NCBI GenBank assembly: GCA_016185425.1
Contig: JACPNQ010000035.1
Location: 64,001-128,000 of the forward strand
Origin: Acidobacteriota bacterium
GTDB taxonomy: Bacteria > Acidobacteriota > Terriglobia > Bryobacterales > Bryobacteraceae
Length of the DNA: 64,000 nt
Reading direction: 5' to 3'
In this document: one piece after another, positions 52,871 through 61,558 of the stretch
Layout: each line of letters starts with the position of its first letter
How positions within the stretch are numbered: position 1 is the stretch's first letter
The notes under the pieces: generated by a model
What the model saw: only the letters and a program-made list of their open reading frames with translations
Database searches by the model: none
What the model was told of the DNA's origin: nothing
Translations under genes and position numbers: made by a program

Positions 52871-54112
52871 CTACTGGACCTTCGGACCGACTCCGATGCT
52901 TCGGCCAAGCCGCATCCATCGCGATCCGCGCACGGCGTCAAGCTGCTGGCGGAGGGCAACGATTTCGGCATCAAGCGATTGCGCCCACAGAGTGCGTTCC
53001 TCAACCGTCTTCTCGGCTTTGTCGAGAAGCTCTACGCATGTAGCAAGCTCGGCTTGCGTTCGTAGGAGCTCCGTCTCCTTCGTCTTACCCCAAGCGAGTG
53101 CCGCATCCTGTTCGGCATTCACTCGTTTGATTTCTTTCTCATAGGCTGCAACTGTTTCCGTTGCGGCCGCTTGTTCGGTTTCCAACTCGGCTTGCAGGGC
53201 GGTGATACGGTTGCCCGCTTCCTGCAACTGTTGATTGAGATCCATGGCCCAGGCGTTCCGGTCCTTCAGTTCGGCCGTTTGTTGATCATGGAGTTCGACT
53301 AATGTAGCGTGCTTTTCCTGGGACTCGCGGAGCCAGCCGTCCTTCGTGGCAAGCTCGCCTTCCAGCCTCTGGATGTGCCGTTCGCGCTCGCGAAGGACGT
53401 TGGCCGCGGAGGGTACGTACAGGAAGGCCGGGGCGCCGGTCATGAGTTGGCCGGCGCAAACGGCGATGAAAAAATGGGCTTCATCGACCTGCGCCGGTTC
53501 GCCCTCAAGACGAACATCGGCTGCCGGCGTGCCGCCATTCGCGACTGGCCGGAAGACGATGCTGTCCGAGTGATTCTCCGTAAACAGGAGAGTGTGGGGG
53601 AAGTGTTCTTCGAGGGCCAGGCGGAACTCGTCGAATTCGAACTCGTGCTCGTGAAAGGGGTTGGGACCGGAGAGTCGCCGGGATTCGGCGTAGTAGGCTT
53701 TGTTGGGTGTGGAGACGACGAATTGGCCGCCCGGGGATAGGACGCGTCGTGCCTCCTTGATGAGCTTGGGCCAGTCGGTGAGATGCTCGATGACTTCGAA
53801 GGCGACGACGAGATCGAAAGACCCGTCGGGGAAGGGAAGCTCTGCGGCGCCGGCGTGCTGGAATTGCAGGTTCGGGCGAACGTAGTGCTGGGCGGCGTAG
53901 GCGACGGCGTCTTCGCTGATGTCGATACCGGTAACAGTAGAGGCGGTGTTTGCGAGTTCGGCCGAGCCGTAGCCGGCGCCGCAGCCGACATCGAGCACGC
54001 GCTTGCGGCGCGAGAGACGCGCGGCGAAAGCGTAGCGCGAGAGGTGTTCGTTCCAGAGATCGACGTCGACCTGGCCTGGGATGACTCTCTCCCCGGTGAA
54101 CTCAGCGCTCAT
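52871..54112 (-). CDS. Methyltransferase with long C-terminal coiled coil
   Basis: A 413-residue protein. Residues ~35-200 form a class I SAM methyltransferase (RKRVLDVGCGAGYGSAELAN, TVTGIDISEDAVAYA, DLVVAFEVIEHLTD). Residues ~243-395 are a long coiled coil with heptad-like Leu/Ala/Glu spacing (ERHIQRLEGELATKDGWL, ITALQAELETEQAAATETVA). This plan is like the O-antigen chain-terminator WbdD, in which a coiled coil sets chain length, but no kinase domain is present here. It overlaps the ABC ATPase gene by 11 bp and precedes the GT fusion. Confidence 0.75.
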   Translation of the reverse strand: MSAEFTGERVIPGQVDVDLWNEHLSRYAFAARLSRRKRVLDVGCGAGYGSAELANTASTVTGIDISEDAVAYAAQHYVRPNLQFQHAGAAELPFPDGSFDLVVAFEVIEHLTDWPKLIKEARRVLSPGGQFVVSTPNKAYYAESRRLSGPNPFHEHEFEFDEFRLALEEHFPHTLLFTENHSDSIVFRPVANGGTPAADVRLEGEPAQVDEAHFFIAVCAGQLMTGAPAFLYVPSAANVLRERERHIQRLEGELATKDGWLRESQEKHATLVELHDQQTAELKDRNAWAMDLNQQLQEAGNRITALQAELETEQAAATETVAAYEKEIKRVNAEQDAALAWGKTKETELLRTQAELATCVELLDKAEKTVEERTLWAQSLDAEIVALRQQLDAVRGSRWMRLGRSIGVGPKVQ

Positions 54113-55421
54113 GCGCGGCCTCCGGTTGGGCGAGCAGCCGGCTGTTGACTTCGACGCGGCAGGGCAAATGCAGGTAGCCGTAGATTTGCCCTTCGCCGTG
54201 GCCCATTTGCAGTGTCAGCGCGTTATCGATCCAATCGCACATTTTATACTCTGTGAGGTTGCCGTCGGCGATGGCGGGTGAGAACGAGAACGACGCGGGG
54301 TACAGCTCGGGCAGCGTAATGTGGAAGTCGACCGTGACGGTGTCGCCGGGCCACATCTCGGCGAGCTGATGGCCTTCGCGCAATGTATTGGTGCCGGCGA
54401 AATCGACGCCGAGGTGATTGCGCAACATAAAGCCGACGTTCGGGCTGAGGACCGGCTGCTTGGCGCGGGCGCTGATGCGGAGCACGATCTTGCTTCCTGG
54501 TTCGAGCAGGTGCAACGGGCGGCCGCCGGTATTCGTGACAACGATGCCGATGATTTCAGCGCGTTCGTCGCCGTAGCGGTGATCGATGTTGGGGATGCCG
54601 GTGACGAGCTCGGGGGCCTGTGTGGCGGGGCCAGGTGTGTGGTCCTTGCGCGCAAGATCGAGGAATTGGGAGTCCTTCTCCACCATGTGCGCCAGGTACT
54701 TTGCGACGACCAGCTCGGTATCACCGATTTCGCGAATACGGCCGTTATGGAGCCACATCGTACGATCGCCGATAGCTTTGACGTCGCCGATGGCGTGGGA
54801 GACGAAGAGGATGGTGACGCCCTTGGCGCGCAGTTCATGCACCTTGCGCATGCAGCGCTGGCGAAAGTAGATATCGCCAACGGCGAGGGCTTCGTCCACG
54901 AGCAGCACATCGGGATCCACGTGGATGGCGACGGAGAAGGCCAAGCGGACGGACATGCCGCTGGAATACATCTTCACCGGCTGGTTGATGAAGTCGCCGA
55001 TTTCGGCGAAGGCTTCGATTTCGGCGTAGCGTTTGTCGATCTCTACCGTTGAGAGGCCGAGGATGGCTGCATTGAGATAGACGTTGTCACGCCCCGTGAA
55101 TTCAGGATTGAAGCCGGATCCGAGCTCGAGTAGTGCGGCGACGCGGCCGTTGGTTTGAGCCTTGCCTGTGGTGGGCTGCAGAATGCCGGCGACGATTTGG
55201 AGGAGCGTGCTTTTGCCCGAGCCGTTTTCGCCGATGATGCAGAACGTCTCACCGCGGCGCACTTCAAAGGACACTTCGCGGAGCGCCCAGAAGTCGCGAT
55301 GGTAAGAGATGCGGTTGAGAGTGAGCAGTTCCTTGAGGCGATGGCTTGGGGCTTCGTAGATGGGATAGCTCTTCGAAACGTCGGAGAATTGGATAAGCGG
55401 GGATGGCGTGGAGGTCTGCAA
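54102..55421 (-). CDS. Wzt-like polysaccharide-export ABC ATPase with C-terminal glycan-binding domain
   Basis: About 439 residues. Walker A is FCIIGENGSGKSTLLQI (~62-74), the signature is VKMYSSGMSVRLAFSVAI, and VLLVDEALAVGDIYF is Walker B. The C-terminal ~170 residues (e.g. IIGIVVTNTGGRPLHLLEPGSKIVL, VTVDFHITLPELYPASFSF) resemble the Wzt carbohydrate-binding domain that checks the glycan end before export. No Wzm permease is encoded next to it. TTG 55421 is chosen; a TTG at 55460 is also possible. Co-transcribed with the coiled-coil methyltransferase and GT fusion. Confidence 0.83.
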   Translation of the reverse strand: MQTSTPSPLIQFSDVSKSYPIYEAPSHRLKELLTLNRISYHRDFWALREVSFEVRRGETFCIIGENGSGKSTLLQIVAGILQPTTGKAQTNGRVAALLELGSGFNPEFTGRDNVYLNAAILGLSTVEIDKRYAEIEAFAEIGDFINQPVKMYSSGMSVRLAFSVAIHVDPDVLLVDEALAVGDIYFRQRCMRKVHELRAKGVTILFVSHAIGDVKAIGDRTMWLHNGRIREIGDTELVVAKYLAHMVEKDSQFLDLARKDHTPGPATQAPELVTGIPNIDHRYGDERAEIIGIVVTNTGGRPLHLLEPGSKIVLRISARAKQPVLSPNVGFMLRNHLGVDFAGTNTLREGHQLAEMWPGDTVTVDFHITLPELYPASFSFSPAIADGNLTEYKMCDWIDNALTLQMGHGEGQIYGYLHLPCRVEVNSRLLAQPEAAHER

Positions 55422-55445
55422 GGGAGTGCTATATAGCGGACGGCG

Positions 55446-55475
55446 TTGACAGGGCTGCAAGTTGTTGTTTATTCT
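55446..55475 (+). promoter_or_regulatory. Promoter of the tRNA-Met gene
   Basis: TTGACA at 55446-55451, an 18-bp spacer, and TATTCT (4/6 match to TATAAT) at 55470-55475 form a good sigma-70-type promoter ending about 10 bp before the mature tRNA at 55486. Confidence 0.6.
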
Positions 55476-55485
55476 GGACTTTGTT

Positions 55486-55562
55486 GCCGGTGTAGCTCAG
55501 GTGGTTAGAGCGGCGGTCTCATAATCCGCAGGTCGTAGGTTCGAGTCCTACCGCCGGCACCA
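55486..55562 (+). tRNA. tRNA-Met (anticodon CAT)
   Basis: A 77-nt cloverleaf with encoded CCA. The acceptor arm GCCGGTG pairs with CGCCGGC (one T-G pair); the anticodon loop is CTCATAA with anticodon CAT; the T-loop is TTCGAGT; the discriminator is A. It may be elongator Met or, if C34 is modified to lysidine, Ile; the sequence alone does not decide. A promoter lies upstream. Confidence 0.9.
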
Positions 55563-55571
55563 AAATAGATG

Positions 55572-56468
55572 CTAGGGCGCTTCGCCCACGATGACTGAAT
55601 AGATGCGATCCAGGTCATCATTCGAATAGTACTCGACTTCAATCCTCCCTTTGCCTGGAGCGCGTTCGATGATTCGCACCTTTGTACCGAGGGCATTTTC
55701 GAGTTCGCGAATCGCCGCTTTGACGTTGGGGTCGAGTTCGGGTTCGGCAGGTTTCTTCTGTTCGCGCGGCTGAGTGATTTTCTGAACCAACTGCTCGACC
55801 TGACGGACGTTGAGGCCCTGCGCGACGGCTTTTTCCGCCACTTCCATCTGGAGATCTTCGTCTTCGATGCCGAGGATGGCACGCGCGTGACCCATCGACA
55901 AACGTCTCTCGGCGACCATGATCTGGATGGGACCGGGAAGGCGGAGGAGACGAAGAAGGTTGGAGATAGTGGAGCGGTCCTTCCCCGTTCTTTGACCAAT
56001 CTCTTCATGACTCAGTCCGACCTCGACGGCGAGCTTTTGGAGGGCGATGGCGATTTCAAGAGGATTGAGATCTTCGCGCTGGATGTTTTCAATGAGCGCA
56101 ACTTCGAGCACGCGGAGATCCGAGAGCTCCTGCACGACTACAGGAACTTCGGCGAGACCGGCAAGTTTTGCGGCGCGCCAGCGGCGCTCTCCGGCAACGA
56201 TGTGAAATTGGTTGCCGAGTTTGCGGACGATAAGGGGCTGGATGACACCGTTCGCGCGGATGGATTGAGCTAATTCCTCAAGGCGCGTTGCATCAAAGAC
56301 ACTTCGAGGCTGAAGCGGATTCGGCTCGATCTGGTGGATCGGGAGTTTGTTTATCTGCACTTCCCCTGTGGGCGCAGGAGCCGGCGGAGCGCTGGCGGGA
56401 CGGCTGGGGAGGAGGGAGGAGAGGCCCTTACCGAGCGCTTTGCGCTGATTCTCGGGAGCGTTGCTCAT
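55572..56468 (-). CDS. parB: Chromosome-partitioning protein ParB
   Basis: A 298-residue Par[63 protein letters not shown] is the ParB/Spo0J N-terminal CTPase region with the GERR box, [19 protein letters not shown] is the middle part, and [23 protein letters not shown] is the helix-turn-helix for parS. The C-terminus ([27 protein letters not shown]) is the dimerisation domain. ATG 56468 is inside the end of parA; the coding regions overlap by 41 bp. Two parS sites are 0.8 kb away. Confidence 0.95.
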   Translation of the reverse strand: MSNAPENQRKALGKGLSSLLPSRPASAPPAPAPTGEVQINKLPIHQIEPNPLQPRSVFDATRLEELAQSIRANGVIQPLIVRKLGNQFHIVAGERRWRAAKLAGLAEVPVVVQELSDLRVLEVALIENIQREDLNPLEIAIALQKLAVEVGLSHEEIGQRTGKDRSTISNLLRLLRLPGPIQIMVAERRLSMGHARAILGIEDEDLQMEVAEKAVAQGLNVRQVEQLVQKITQPREQKKPAEPELDPNVKAAIRELENALGTKVRIIERAPGKGRIEVEYYSNDDLDRIYSVIVGEAP

Positions 56469-57222
56469 TCGCGATGATCTCCTTGGCGAGTTGCAGGTAG
56501 CATTCCGCACCCTTGGACTTCACATCGTATAAAAGAACGGGTTTGCCATGGCTGGGGGCTTCAGCGAGACGTACATTGCGGGGAATGACGGTTTTGAAAA
56601 CCTCATCCTGGAAAAATTCCTTCAGGTCTTGCGCGACCTGTCGCGTCAGGTTCGTCCTATCGTCGAACATCGTGAGCAGGATACCTTCCGTTTGGATATC
56701 GTGCTGGAACGACTCCTTGATGCGTTCGATTGTGTCCATCAACTGCGAGATACCTTCGAGCGCGAAGAATTCGCACTGGATGGGGATGAGGACAGAATCG
56801 GCGGCAACAAGGGCGTTGAGGGTTAGAAGGTCGAGTGCGGGCGGGCAATCAATAATGATGTAGCCGTAGTGGTTGCGAATCGGGGCGAGAATCGTGCGCA
56901 GCGCGGTTTCACGGTGATCCATCTGGATAAGTTCAACGTTAATACCGACGAGAGCACGATCAGCGGGGAGGAGTTCCAGGCCTTCGCAATCCGTATTCAC
57001 AATTGCATCGGCGGCGAGCTTTTCACCTGTCAGAACATGATAGAGGCTAATGTTTTCCGGGTCCTTAGCGATTCCGAGGCCAGTAGTGGAGTTCCCTTGC
57101 GGGTCCGCGTCGACCAGAAGCACTTTGAATTCGCTCGCTGCTAGCGAGGCCGCTAGATTTATGGCGGTTGTGGTCTTCCCAACGCCGCCTTTTTGGTTTG
57201 CAATGGCGATAATCTTGGCCAA
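56428..57222 (-). CDS. parA: Chromosome-partitioning ATPase ParA (Soj)
   Basis: A 264-residue ParA/Soj-type ATPase. It has the deviant Walker [20 protein letters not shown], the Walker A' [17 protein letters not shown], and [17 protein letters not shown] as Walker B/switch. The N-terminus lacks a DNA-binding domain, so it is the chromosomal type Ia-short form. It lies just left of the two parS sites and drives origin segregation with ParB. Confidence 0.95.
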   Translation of the reverse strand: MAKIIAIANQKGGVGKTTTAINLAASLAASEFKVLLVDADPQGNSTTGLGIAKDPENISLYHVLTGEKLAADAIVNTDCEGLELLPADRALVGINVELIQMDHRETALRTILAPIRNHYGYIIIDCPPALDLLTLNALVAADSVLIPIQCEFFALEGISQLMDTIERIKESFQHDIQTEGILLTMFDDRTNLTRQVAQDLKEFFQDEVFKTVIPRNVRLAEAPSHGKPVLLYDVKSKGAECYLQLAKEIIANEQRSRESAQSAR

Positions 57223-57253
57223 GCGTTCAATTTTCCTTTCACGATGCTATCAC

Positions 57254-57267
57254 GTTCCACGTGGAAC
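57254..57267. promoter_or_regulatory. parS site 1 (ParB-binding palindrome)
   Basis: GTTCCACGTGGAAC is a perfect 14-bp palindrome matching the parS core (GTTTCACGTGAAAC with two symmetric C/G substitutions), placed between parA and mnmG. It would load ParB for spreading. Confidence 0.85.
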
Positions 57268-57282
57268 CTCGCCCCGCAACCC

Positions 57283-57296
57283 GTTCCACGTGGAAC
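57283..57296. promoter_or_regulatory. parS site 2 (ParB-binding palindrome)
   Basis: A second copy of GTTCCACGTGGAAC, 29 bp downstream of the first and with the same extended A on the right, ends 2 bp before the mnmG stop. The paired spacing could help co-operative ParB loading. Confidence 0.85.
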
Positions 57297-57298
57297 AC

Positions 57299-59164
57299 TT
57301 ACCCCTTCGAGAGGTAAATGTCGAGGACCGCGATAGCCGCGGGAGTGATTCCGGGAATACGGGCGGCCTGCCCTAGTGTAGAAGGGCGAACGCGCTCCAA
57401 CTTCTCTGCTACTTCACGCGAGAGGCCAGGTATTCGGGCGTAGGTCACCGAATGAGGAACCGCACGGCGCTCCGACTCCTTCAGTCGAGAAATCTGCCGC
57501 TCTTGCTGATCCAGATAGCCGCTGTACTTGATCCCCGTTTCCACGGTTTCAAGCAGGCCCTGCTCGGGAGTGCCGCCGACTACCTCTTCAATACGCGGCT
57601 GCAGGAGAGCAAGCCTCGCCTCCGGACGGCGGAGCCACACTGAAAACAACGGCCGATCCTCCGCGGACAAACCGAGATTCGGGAATGAGGAAGGAGCGAT
57701 GCGCGTTTCCGACAGCCACTTCATAAGCACCGATTTCTGCTGCTGCTTGCGCTCGTAGCGGGTCCAACGCTCACCGCTGACCAAGCCGAGCCGCTTTCCA
57801 AGAGGAGTGAGCCGCTCGTCCGCGTTGTCGATGCGAAGGTTGAGCCGATATTCCGCTCGAGAAGTGAACATGCGATACGGCTCATCGGCACCCTTCGTGA
57901 TTAGGTCGTCGATGAGTATGCCGGTGTATCCCTCGGAACGCGGGATCTCAAAAGAAGGCGACCCACTGACCTTGCACGCAGCGTTCAGGCCCGCAATCAA
58001 TCCTTGGCAGCCAGCCTCTTCATACCCGGAAGTACCGTTGATTTGTCCGGCGAGGAATAGACCTTCCACCCTCTTCACCTCCAACGAGTGGTCCAGCTCG
58101 CGGGGGTCGATAGCGTCGTACTCGATCGCGTAGCCGGGGCGGATCATCTCGGCATCCTCGAGTCCGGGGATGGAGGCGATCATCGCCGTCTGCACATCCA
58201 CAGGCATGCTTGTCGACATCCCATTGACATAGACTTCGTACGTGTCGAGACCTTCCGGTTCCAGGAAAATCTGATGGCGCGTCTTGTCCGGAAACTTAAC
58301 CACTTTGTCTTCAATGGACGGGCAGTAGCGCGGACCGATACCCTCAATGACTCCGCTATACAACGGAGAGCGGGCTATGTTCTCGCGCAGAACCGCGTGG
58401 GTGCGCTCGGACGTATATGCTATATAGCATTTGATCTGTTCACGCTCAATCTTGCCCGTGAGAAAGGAGAAAGGCGTCGGGTTTTCGTCGCCGGGCTGAG
58501 GTTCAAAGCGCGACCAGTCGAGTGACCTGCCATCGAGCCGCGGCGGGGTGCCGGTTTTCAGGCGAGTCCATTTCAGATCGAGCTGCCGTAGTTGATCGCC
58601 GAGGAGGTTGGCGGGTGCTTCTCCATTACGGCCGCAGTTGTATTTGCTTTCGCCAACGTGTGCCAGGCCGTTCAGGAACGTGCCCGTTGTGACGACGACG
58701 GCACCAGTATCGATGCGGCGACCATCGCGGAGCACGACACCGCGAATGCGGCGGCGCCCGGCCTCGCCGGGCTGAATGACGAGCTCGGCGACTTCCGCCT
58801 GCAGGATGCGAAGATTCGGCTCCTGCTCCAGCACCTCGCGCATTCGGATGCGATATTGCTTCTTGTCGCATTGAGCGCGGGGCGACCAGACGGCCGGCCC
58901 GCGACTGGTGTTCAACAAACGGAACTGGATACCGACTGCGTCGGCTACTTCTCCCATCACGCCGCCCAGCGCGTCGATCTCACGCACCAAGTGGCCCTTC
59001 GCGATGCCGCCGATCGCGGGGTTGCACGACATCTGCGCGATGAGGTCGATATTCATCGTGATCATCGCCGTTTTCAGTCCGAGGCGCGCACATGCCCGCG
59101 CCGCTTCGCAGCCGGCGTGGCCTGCCCCGATTACAACGACGTCATACTGCAATGCCCGGATCAC
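57299..59164 (-). CDS. mnmG: tRNA uridine-34 modification enzyme MnmG (GidA)
   Basis: A 621-residue FAD enzyme, which with MnmE adds carboxymethylaminomethyl to wobble U34. The FAD motif is [21 protein letters not shown], followed by [47 protein letters not shown], the catalytic Cys in [15 protein letters not shown], and [19 protein letters not shown]. The start GTG 59164 gives the family N-terminus. It is normally followed by rsmG before parA; here parA follows directly, separated by only the two parS sites. Confidence 0.95.
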   Translation of the reverse strand: MIRALQYDVVVIGAGHAGCEAARACARLGLKTAMITMNIDLIAQMSCNPAIGGIAKGHLVREIDALGGVMGEVADAVGIQFRLLNTSRGPAVWSPRAQCDKKQYRIRMREVLEQEPNLRILQAEVAELVIQPGEAGRRRIRGVVLRDGRRIDTGAVVVTTGTFLNGLAHVGESKYNCGRNGEAPANLLGDQLRQLDLKWTRLKTGTPPRLDGRSLDWSRFEPQPGDENPTPFSFLTGKIEREQIKCYIAYTSERTHAVLRENIARSPLYSGVIEGIGPRYCPSIEDKVVKFPDKTRHQIFLEPEGLDTYEVYVNGMSTSMPVDVQTAMIASIPGLEDAEMIRPGYAIEYDAIDPRELDHSLEVKRVEGLFLAGQINGTSGYEEAGCQGLIAGLNAACKVSGSPSFEIPRSEGYTGILIDDLITKGADEPYRMFTSRAEYRLNLRIDNADERLTPLGKRLGLVSGERWTRYERKQQQKSVLMKWLSETRIAPSSFPNLGLSAEDRPLFSVWLRRPEARLALLQPRIEEVVGGTPEQGLLETVETGIKYSGYLDQQERQISRLKESERRAVPHSVTYARIPGLSREVAEKLERVRPSTLGQAARIPGITPAAIAVLDIYLSKG

Positions 59165-59206
59165 GAAAATATCCCTTGTTTTATTCTAACTGGAGGAGAT
59201 TTTTCG

Positions 59207-60466
59207 TTGAACGTACTTATTATCGGATCGGGCGGACGCGAGCATGCCCTGGCATGGCGGCTTGCGGAAAGTCCATCTGTAAAAAGGGTTTTTGCGGCCC
59301 CGGGTAATCCCGGGATAGCGCAGTCCGCTACATGCCTCGCAGGGTGCAACTACCTGCAGCTTGCGGCTGATAACGGCATCGACCTCACGATCGTGGGGCC
59401 CGAGGCGCCGCTCATTGAGGGCGTGGTGGATCAGTTCCGTCAGGCGGGACGGACAATTTTCGGGCCGGTACAAGCGGCAGCGCAATTAGAAGGCAGCAAG
59501 ATTTTCTCCAAAAACTTCTTCGCCCGGCACGCCATTCCGACGGCGCGGTTTCACACCGCGTTGAGTGAAGTCGACGCGCTGAAGGCTCTCGACGACTTCA
59601 TTGCTCCCGTGGTGCTGAAGGCGGATGGATTAGCGGCAGGCAAGGGTGTCGTGATCGCTCACACGATGGAAGAAGCGCGCGCGACAGTAAAGCAGTTTAT
59701 GGCAGGCGAGCTGGCCGGGACGGCGGGTCAGCGGCTCGTCATCGAAGAGTTTCTGATCGGCGAAGAGGTCAGTTTCATCGCGCTCTCCGACGGCACGACG
59801 ATACTGCCACTGCTGCCGTCGCAGGACCACAAGAACATTTTCGATAACGATCAAGGCCCGAATACTGGAGGCATGGGCGCCTACGTGGACGAACGCATTC
59901 TAACCTCAGCACAGACGCAGACGGTGATGGAAACGGTGATGCGGCCTGCTATCGACGGCATGAGGAAAGAGGGCTCGCCGTTCACCGGCTTTCTTTATGC
60001 GGGGCTCATGATGACGGCGGGCGGACCGAAGACGCTGGAATTCAATGTCCGTCTGGGTGACCCGGAGACGCAACCGATTCTCTATCGCATGCGATCCGAT
60101 TTCGCGAAGGTCTTGCATGCGGGCGCCACAGGCAAACTTCATAACGAGACGCTGGAGTGGTCCCAAAAACCGGCTGTGGGAATCGTGCTGGCCGCGGAGG
60201 GTTATCCCGGAAAGCCGGTGACGGGCGACGGGATCTCGGGAATCGAAGCGGCGGAAAGCCTTGGCGGTAAGGTATTTCATGCCGGCACGAAGCGAAATGA
60301 GCGAGGTGAGATTGTCACCAGCGGGGGCCGCGTCCTGACGATCACCGCCGACGGTCCGACGCTGCTCGAAGCTATGGAAAACGCCTACAGGGCGGCTGCT
60401 CCGATCCGCTTCCGCGGCATGCAATTCCGAAAAGATATCGGCAAAAAGGGTCTGAAGCGTTGGTAG
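59207..60466 (+). CDS. purD: Phosphoribosylamine-glycine ligase PurD
   Basis: A 419-residue ATP-grasp enzyme that joins glycine to phosphoribosylamine in purine synthesis. LNVLIIGSGGREHALAWRLAESPSV is the N-terminal substrate domain, VVLKADGLAAGKGVVIAHTMEEA and LVIEEFLIGEEVSF belong to the ATP-grasp, and QDHKNIFDNDQGPNTGGMGAY is the PurD signature. TTG 59207 is the start, since GGAGGAG lies 9 nt upstream and the longer frame back to 58592 is antisense to mnmG. Divergent from mnmG (42 bp gap). Confidence 0.95.
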   Translation: MNVLIIGSGGREHALAWRLAESPSVKRVFAAPGNPGIAQSATCLAGCNYLQLAADNGIDLTIVGPEAPLIEGVVDQFRQAGRTIFGPVQAAAQLEGSKIFSKNFFARHAIPTARFHTALSEVDALKALDDFIAPVVLKADGLAAGKGVVIAHTMEEARATVKQFMAGELAGTAGQRLVIEEFLIGEEVSFIALSDGTTILPLLPSQDHKNIFDNDQGPNTGGMGAYVDERILTSAQTQTVMETVMRPAIDGMRKEGSPFTGFLYAGLMMTAGGPKTLEFNVRLGDPETQPILYRMRSDFAKVLHAGATGKLHNETLEWSQKPAVGIVLAAEGYPGKPVTGDGISGIEAAESLGGKVFHAGTKRNERGEIVTSGGRVLTITADGPTLLEAMENAYRAAAPIRFRGMQFRKDIGKKGLKRW

Positions 60467-60481
60467 AATGAGGAAGGTTTC

Positions 60482-60559
60482 GGGGACGTAGCTCAGTATG
60501 GATAGAGCGGTCGCCTCCTAAGCGACAGGTCGGCAGTTCGACTCTGCCCGTCCCTACCA
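60482..60559 (+). tRNA. tRNA-Arg (anticodon CCT)
   Basis: A 78-nt cloverleaf with encoded CCA. The acceptor GGGGACG pairs with CGTCCCT (one G-T pair); the anticodon stem is GTCGC/GCGAC with loop CTCCTAA and anticodon CCT; the T-loop is TTCGACT. It begins 15 bp after purD and reads AGG codons. Confidence 0.9.
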
Positions 60560-60580
60560 CCTCTTCCCGGACATAAACTC

Positions 60581-61165
60581 GTGACCCCACAACCCAGCGG
60601 CGAAGTCACCCAACTCCTTTCCGATGCCAGACAGGGGACACCGGGCGCGCACGATCAACTCTTCTCGATCGTGTACTCTGAGCTAAGGCGGATTGCCGCG
60701 AACTATATGCGGCGGGAGCGCGCCGATCACACGCTGCAGGCAACGGCGCTTGTGCACGAAGCCTACATGCAGCTTGTCGATCAGACGCGAGTGAACTGGC
60801 AGAGCCGTGCCCATTTCTTCGGCGTCGCGGCGCAGTTGATGCGCCGCATTCTTGTGGACCATGCGCGAAACCAGGGCGCGCAGAAGCGCGGCGGGAATAT
60901 GCAGGTCTTGTCGATTGAGGACAACGTCGGAATCGCGTCGATCCCGGAAGTGGCGTTCGATGAATTGGACGAAGCGTTGAACCGGCTCCAACAGCTTGAC
61001 GCCGACCAGGCCAAACTGGTGGAGTTGCGGTTCTTCGGCGGACTGACGGTAGAAGAAGCCGCGGAGGTAATGGGTATCTCCACCGCGACCGTCGAACGCG
61101 AATGGCGCATGGCGCGCGCATGGCTGCACCATCAGCTCACCGCAACGCGGCCAAAAAATCCCTGA
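60581..61165 (+). CDS. Acidobacteria-type ECF sigma factor
   Basis: A 194-residue sigma-70 ECF of the group widespread in Acidobacteria. Region 2 is LFSIVYSELRRIAANYMRRERADHTLQATALVHEAYMQL and region 4 is KLVELRFFGGLTVEEAAEVMGISTATVEREWRMARAWLHHQL. The middle has the ARNQGAQKRGG linker. It typically pairs with a following Ser/Thr kinase that controls its activity; such a kinase follows at 61559. The start GTG gives the family N-terminus. A hairpin terminator lies 75 bp after its stop. Confidence 0.9.
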   Translation: MTPQPSGEVTQLLSDARQGTPGAHDQLFSIVYSELRRIAANYMRRERADHTLQATALVHEAYMQLVDQTRVNWQSRAHFFGVAAQLMRRILVDHARNQGAQKRGGNMQVLSIEDNVGIASIPEVAFDELDEALNRLQQLDADQAKLVELRFFGGLTVEEAAEVMGISTATVEREWRMARAWLHHQLTATRPKNP

Positions 61166-61240
61166 TGCCGTTTCCGCCACGTTCGCGCGCTTAATAGTGG
61201 ACGCGGAACTGCCCGATGGTTCCCGGCCATCGTCGGAGGT

Positions 61241-61276
61241 TGCGAGGCTGGCTCCAACTAGCCTCGCATTTCTTTT
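61241..61276 (+). terminator. Rho-independent terminator of the ECF sigma gene
   Basis: TGCGAGGCT-(10 nt)-AGCCTCGCA is a perfect 9-bp stem, directly followed by TTTCTTTT at 61269-61276. It implies that the ECF gene and the kinase have separate transcripts. Confidence 0.75.
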
Positions 61277-61290
61277 CGGACATGTAGCCA

Positions 61291-61530
61291 GTGACTCCAG
61301 AACGTTATCAGCAGGTCAAGTCCGCCTTCCGCCTCGCCCTGGAGTTTCCGCCCGGGCAGCGAGATACACTGCTGCACCAACTTTGCGGGGGCGACGACGA
61401 ACTTCGCATCGAAGTGCAGGATCTTCTCGATAACGACGCCCTACCGTCCACGCCGCTCGACCGTCCGGCAGTCGGCACGCAATTCCGGCTGCGAGCGATG
61501 TCGCTCTCCCATACCGCCACGCGTCAGTAA
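61291..61530 (+). CDS. Orphan kinase N-terminal module (79 residues)
   Basis: A GTG-started 79-residue frame whose first ~60 residues (MTPERYQQVKSAFRLALEF, ELRIEVQDLLDNDA) closely resemble the start of the next gene's kinase (VTPERYSQVKSLFQLVLEQ, QLYDQVRELLRSDS). It then ends in an unrelated Arg/Ser tail without a kinase domain. It is a stand-alone copy of the small helical domain, either a remnant of a tandem duplicate or a short regulatory peptide. Confidence 0.5.
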   Translation: MTPERYQQVKSAFRLALEFPPGQRDTLLHQLCGGDDELRIEVQDLLDNDALPSTPLDRPAVGTQFRLRAMSLSHTATRQ

Positions 61531-61558
61531 TGCGGGATACTATTTTCGCGGACTCGCT

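Noticed and set aside
58592-59206. Upstream extension of purD
   Set aside because: It overlaps mnmG antisense, while TTG 59207 has a strong ribosome-binding site and the family N-terminus.
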